From an uncultured Paenibacillus sp. (GTDB lineage: Bacteria; Bacillota; Bacilli; Paenibacillales; Paenibacillaceae), in NCBI GenBank assembly GCA_937895345.1, contig CALAWP010000010.1, forward strand, positions 1 through 64,000: a stretch of DNA of 64,000 bases, written 5' to 3'. Under the pieces are notes generated by a model that worked only from the letters and a program-made list of their open reading frames with translations, did not search any database and was not told the DNA's origin. Shown piece by piece: positions 60,991-64,000 of this stretch (positions are counted from its first letter, which is position 1; the number at the start of each line of letters is the position of its first letter). The position numbers were made by a program, and so were the translations under genes.

Positions 60991-62642
60991 TCGATCAGCT
61001 CCTTGATCATCAGCGCCATCCGGATGCGAAGGCTGTCGGCCGTATTGCGCACCTGCGCGCCCGTCAGCTGTTCGATCCGGTTCAGCCTGTACAACACGGT
61101 ATTGCGATGGATATACAATTGCTTGGCCGTCTCCCCGATATGGCAATGGTTGTCGTAGAAGACGCGCAGCGTTCTGCGCCACTCGCGTTGTTCGTTTTCT
61201 TCGATGCCGCTCCACGATTCGAACGTATCCTCCACAAATTCATTCAGATCGTCGATCGGAATGAGCTTGAGCAGATCCGTAAATTCTTTCGTATGGTAAA
61301 ACTGCACAAACCGCTGCTTGTTGTGGCCGATCCCGAACCGGAGCGCATCCGAAGCTTGTTTATAGGCGGAAGGAATATCGGCCAGCTTCGTGATCGGAGC
61401 GCTGATGCCGAAGGAAAGGGAGGCGTCGTCCTCCGCCAGCAGCCGTTCCGACAGGGCCAGCAGCCGTTGCGCCAGACGATGCTTGCCTTCCGTCTCCTGT
61501 CCAAGCCATTCCTTGGCGGACATGAGGCAAATAAACTTGTTTTTGAGCGTGAACAGCACGAAAGGCGCGTTCAGGCGGGCGTATTCCCGCTTCAGCACAT
61601 GGTACAAGTGATCGGTTTCTCTCGCTTTCCGCTCCTCAGCCAAAGAATCCTGCGAGGCCGCCTCCGCTGCCCGCTCCGCATCCTTGCCGCTTACGATGCA
61701 AATCATCGATTCCCACGGCTGCAAGCCGTATTGCTTCCCCCGGTGAATCATTTCCTGTTCCGACGCGATTTCCCCCTGAATGAGCTCCGCAAAAAATTCC
61801 GCCTTGAACCGCCGCGCCCGGTCTTTGACCGCTTGCGCCTTCAGCAGCTCGAAACCAAGCACGTTGGCCGCTTGCTCCAGGGCGAGCGAATGCATCGTTT
61901 TCGTTTCCGCCCCGCGAAACAAAGCGACGATGTAGCCTTGACGCTGCGTCGTCGGGATCGGTTGAACGAACGCATGCTGCGCGTCGTCCGAAGCAGATTC
62001 TCCGGGAATGGGCCGGAGACCCGCGGTCAAACCGGATTTATGTCCCGGCCATGAAGCCAGCAATCTATTAATGGCGGAAAAGTCCGGTTTGTTGGCGGAA
62101 GAGAACGTCAGCAGCTCCAGCTTCGGACTCAATACCGCCACAGGCGTCTCGATCAATTGGGACAGCTTGTCGACGATTTCCTGCAGCCCTTCTCCGTTCA
62201 GAATGAGATGAAAAAAGGCATGATGCGTTTCCAGGGCGTAACTGAGCTCGTCGTTCCGGCTTTGCAATATGCGGCTCAACGCCTGATTCAATACTTCCCC
62301 CAACGAAAAATCCAAGGAGAGCTCCAGCAGCGGAAAACCGTACGCATTGGCCGTTTCGATCGCCCGCTGCGGAATTTCCTCCAAAAACCGCCTCGTCTTT
62401 ACGGCCAGTCCAGCGCAGCCGGATTCGGCCATCTGTCTGACCAGCGCCTCCAGCAGCTCCGGCTGATCCTTCATCGCGTAAGCGGTCGTCAGCAAAAGCT
62501 CGTTCGGTTTCAGAAAGTCCATAATATCGGGCGCATCCATCATATTGACGGAATGAACCGTGCGGTTCAAGCCCGCTCGGCCGGCTACGATGCGCGAATG
62601 CTGCATGGCAGGTATGCTCATCAAATCTCGTATTTGCATCAT
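60987..62642 (-). CDS. pucR: PucR-family transcriptional regulator
   Basis: This is a 551-residue regulator with the N-terminal PucR domain (IRDLMSIPAMQHSRIVAGRAG, given as LMSIPAMQHSRIVAG), a GGDEF-like/CdaR central region, and a C-terminal PucR-type HTH (LRVFYDNHCHIGETAKQLYI, HRNTVLYRLNRIEQLTG). In B. subtilis PucR controls purine-degradation genes. The divergent uraD-uricase genes here make it a local regulator. Tandem ATGs at 62642 and 62639 both fit GAGAGG; the frame continues to 62687 without an RBS. Confidence 0.9.
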   Translation of the reverse strand: MMQIRDLMSIPAMQHSRIVAGRAGLNRTVHSVNMMDAPDIMDFLKPNELLLTTAYAMKDQPELLEALVRQMAESGCAGLAVKTRRFLEEIPQRAIETANAYGFPLLELSLDFSLGEVLNQALSRILQSRNDELSYALETHHAFFHLILNGEGLQEIVDKLSQLIETPVAVLSPKLELLTFSSANKPDFSAINRLLASWPGHKSGLTAGLRPIPGESASDDAQHAFVQPIPTTQRQGYIVALFRGAETKTMHSLALEQAANVLGFELLKAQAVKDRARRFKAEFFAELIQGEIASEQEMIHRGKQYGLQPWESMICIVSGKDAERAAEAASQDSLAEERKARETDHLYHVLKREYARLNAPFVLFTLKNKFICLMSAKEWLGQETEGKHRLAQRLLALSERLLAEDDASLSFGISAPITKLADIPSAYKQASDALRFGIGHNKQRFVQFYHTKEFTDLLKLIPIDDLNEFVEDTFESWSGIEENEQREWRRTLRVFYDNHCHIGETAKQLYIHRNTVLYRLNRIEQLTGAQVRNTADSLRIRMALMIKELID

Positions 62643-62852
62643 AATCGCCTCTCGTATGTCAGTATATATAACAATAATATACCGCAATTCAATGGTGGTG
62701 GAAAGAGGGTGTTAGCTATTTTGCATGAGGCCTCTTCACATTTCTAGACAAGATGACCAATGACAAAATTTTCGCACCATCATATTATAGTCTCAATCCG
62801 ATATTCATGTCATATATTCTAACACCAATCATGAAATCGAGGAGGAGCGCTT
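62643..62852. promoter_or_regulatory. pucR-uraD divergent control region
   Basis: This is a 210-bp AT-rich region. ATGACCAATGACA (62753-62765) matches the reverse form of the B. subtilis PucR box (TTAACCAANGWWW) at 10 of 13 positions. A second ACCAAT lies at 62824-62829. On the minus strand TTGAAT with TATATA 16-18 bp downstream could be the pucR promoter. Confidence 0.4.
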
Positions 62853-63362
62853 ATGGAGTTAGGCACACTGCATCAAATCGAGGCGTCGAATGCGTTGAAC
62901 CAGTCCGTATTTGCCGATCGTTACGGAGCGTTGTTCGAAAGCTCTCCGTGGATTGCGAAGGCCGCTTGGCACCGCAGGCCGTTTCGGTCGGCGGAGCATA
63001 TGCTCGAAGCGATGTGCGAGGTCGTGCTGGAGGCGGATGAAGCTTCCAAGCTCGAGCTGCTGCGGGCGCATCCCGAGCTTGGCGAAAGAACCGCGATGAC
63101 GGATCATTCCGTCTTCGAGCAGACGTCTGCGGGACTGACCGACCTGGAACGGGACGAGGCGTTCGTTCTTCGGCAGCTGAACAAGCAGTATCGGGAAAGA
63201 TTCGGCTTTCCGTTTATTATGGCCGTTCGCGGGCTGTCGCCGGAGCTGATCGCGGATTCCATGCAATCCAGAATGGGACGCTCGTACGAGGAAGAGCTGG
63301 AACAGGCGCTCCATGAGGTGTGCAAGATCGCTGCCTTCAGGCTGCGGCAGCTCTCTGAATAA
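62853..63362 (+). CDS. uraD: 2-oxo-4-hydroxy-4-carboxy-5-ureidoimidazoline (OHCU) decarboxylase
   Basis: This is a 169-residue UraD. It decarboxylates OHCU to (S)-allantoin, the last step of uric acid degradation to allantoin. Motifs are RAHPELGERTAMTDHSVFEQ (catalytic His with HPxLG, given as AHPELGERTAM and HSVFEQTSAGL) and FGFPFIMAVRGLS. ATG 62853 follows GAGGAGG. In B. subtilis this domain is fused to uricase in PucL; here the two are separate adjacent genes. Confidence 0.94.
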   Translation: MELGTLHQIEASNALNQSVFADRYGALFESSPWIAKAAWHRRPFRSAEHMLEAMCEVVLEADEASKLELLRAHPELGERTAMTDHSVFEQTSAGLTDLERDEAFVLRQLNKQYRERFGFPFIMAVRGLSPELIADSMQSRMGRSYEEELEQALHEVCKIAAFRLRQLSE

Positions 63363-63376
63363 AAGGAGGGATCGGC

Positions 63377-64000
63377 ATGCAAGCAAAGCGGGAAGAACGG
63401 ACCTTATATTACGGTAAAGGAGATGTGTGGCTGTTCCGGACGTACGGAAAGCCGCTTGAGGTCAAGCCGATTCCGGAATCGGCTTACACGGGCAGCGGCA
63501 ATGTCGTCACCGGCATGAATATTTCCGTCGCGGTCAGCGGAGAACGGTTTCTGCCTTCCTTCACGGAAGGAGACAACAGCATGGTCGTCGCCACGGACTC
63601 AATGAAAAATTTCATTCTTCGCAACGCCTCGCTGTACGAAGGCTCTACGACGGACGGCCTGCTGGCGTTTCTTGGAGCGAAGCTGCTCGAAACTTATCCG
63701 CAAATGAGCGGGGCGCGAATGTCCGCGGAGGCGGTAACGTTCGACGAAATGGCCGTCGGGAGCGGGCGAGGCGTGCAAAACAGCGGGCTGGTATTCCGGT
63801 ATTCCAGCAACGAAGGGGCGACGGCTATGGTGGAAACGGTTCGTTCCGCCGCCGGCACAAAAGTCGCGGCTCACGCGGGAGGCATTGCGGGCATCAAGCT
63901 GCTTAAGGTGAAAGGAAGCGGGTTCAGCGGCTTCGTCCGGGACGAATATACGACGCTTCCGGAAACGAACGACCGGCCCCTGTTTATCTTTTTGAATATC
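63377..64000 (+). CDS. pucL: Urate oxidase (uricase), 3' end outside window
   Basis: This cofactor-free urate hydroxylase is truncated by the window edge after 208 codons. ATG 63377 has AAGGAGGG at 6-7 nt and lies 14 bp after uraD. Family motifs are RTLYYGKGDVWLFRT at the N-terminus, GDNSMVVATDSMKNFI (active-site Thr in the TDS context) near 75, and VKGSGFSGFVRDEYTTLPE near 178. It oxidises urate to 5-hydroxyisourate, upstream of UraD. It corresponds to the C-terminal half of B. subtilis PucL. Confidence 0.93.
   Translation, partial: MQAKREERTLYYGKGDVWLFRTYGKPLEVKPIPESAYTGSGNVVTGMNISVAVSGERFLPSFTEGDNSMVVATDSMKNFILRNASLYEGSTTDGLLAFLGAKLLETYPQMSGARMSAEAVTFDEMAVGSGRGVQNSGLVFRYSSNEGATAMVETVRSAAGTKVAAHAGGIAGIKLLKVKGSGFSGFVRDEYTTLPETNDRPLFIFLNI

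Noticed and set aside
1..64000. tRNA/rRNA genes, insertion sequences and prophage genes
   Set aside because: None were recognised: no cloverleaf-like GTTCRANYC segments in the intergenic regions and no transposase or phage motifs among the proteins.

Overview
The window is a high-GC chromosomal segment from a spore-forming low-GC-phylum (Bacillota) bacterium, most likely a Paenibacillaceae member such as Paenibacillus or Cohnella. The evidence is the gene order, which follows the Bacillus subtilis spoVF-dapA-rnjB-tepA-spoIIIE-ymf-pgsA-cinA-recA-rny-ymdB-spoVS-miaB-ricA backbone. That backbone is combined with GC-rich codons, strong AAGGAGG ribosome sites, many TTG/GTG starts, and lineage-specific insertions. 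Nearly all genes are on the + strand; the exceptions are an MFS exporter, bioY and pucR.

Layout. 1-3.9 kb: dipicolinate synthase (dpaA, dpaB), aspartokinase dapG and dapA, with asd missing from the usual five-gene order. 4.3-10.8 kb: an RNase J, the ClpP-like TepA behind a sigma-G-like promoter, YlzJ, SpoIIIE and the cortex-lytic enzyme SleB behind a perfect sigma-G-type promoter. 10.9-14.5 kb: the EF-P modification-associated M16 pair (YmfF/YmfH), the YmfI reductase and YmfJ. 14.7-24.5 kb: YmfK, RodZ-like YmfM, YajQ, RimO, PgsA, CinA, RecA with a LexA-box promoter, a 153-bp hairpin-forming tandem repeat, RecX and RNase Y. 24.6-35 kb: YmdB, SpoVS (sigma-H promoter), a dipeptidase, the 2-oxoacid oxidoreductase KorAB, PduL, a divergent MFS exporter/TetR pair with an 18-bp palindromic operator, MiaB and RicA. 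35-38.4 kb: a biotin-uptake locus with bioY diverging from an ECF ATPase and an ATPase-EcfT fusion around a perfect BirA operator. 38.6-45.1 kb: signal peptidase I, a histidine kinase/response regulator/RND exporter operon and a YqzG-like secreted protein.

45.3-59 kb: one long, tightly overlapping operon. It encodes a large membrane-anchored extracytoplasmic protein, an ABC ATPase, an ABC permease, a coiled-coil/Gly-rich membrane protein, a MoxR AAA ATPase, a DUF58 protein, a BatA-like VWA protein and a protein with two VWA domains. It ends in a small membrane protein that appears frameshifted. This is the least understood multi-gene unit in the window. 59-64 kb: a rhodanese, a VOC protein, adenosine deaminase, a PucR-type regulator, UraD and the 5' part of uricase, which together form a purine-catabolism locus.

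Functionally the first 35 kb joins sporulation and germination (DPA, SpoIIIE, SleB, TepA, SpoVS) to RNA decay and translation factors (RNase J, RNase Y, EF-P modification, RimO, MiaB, RicA). The most unusual signals are the 153-bp structured repeat between recA and recX, the promoter-terminator tandem before recA, the BirA-controlled ECF fusion, and the ABC-MoxR-VWA operon. Family assignments come from motifs and synteny read by eye; no searches were run.
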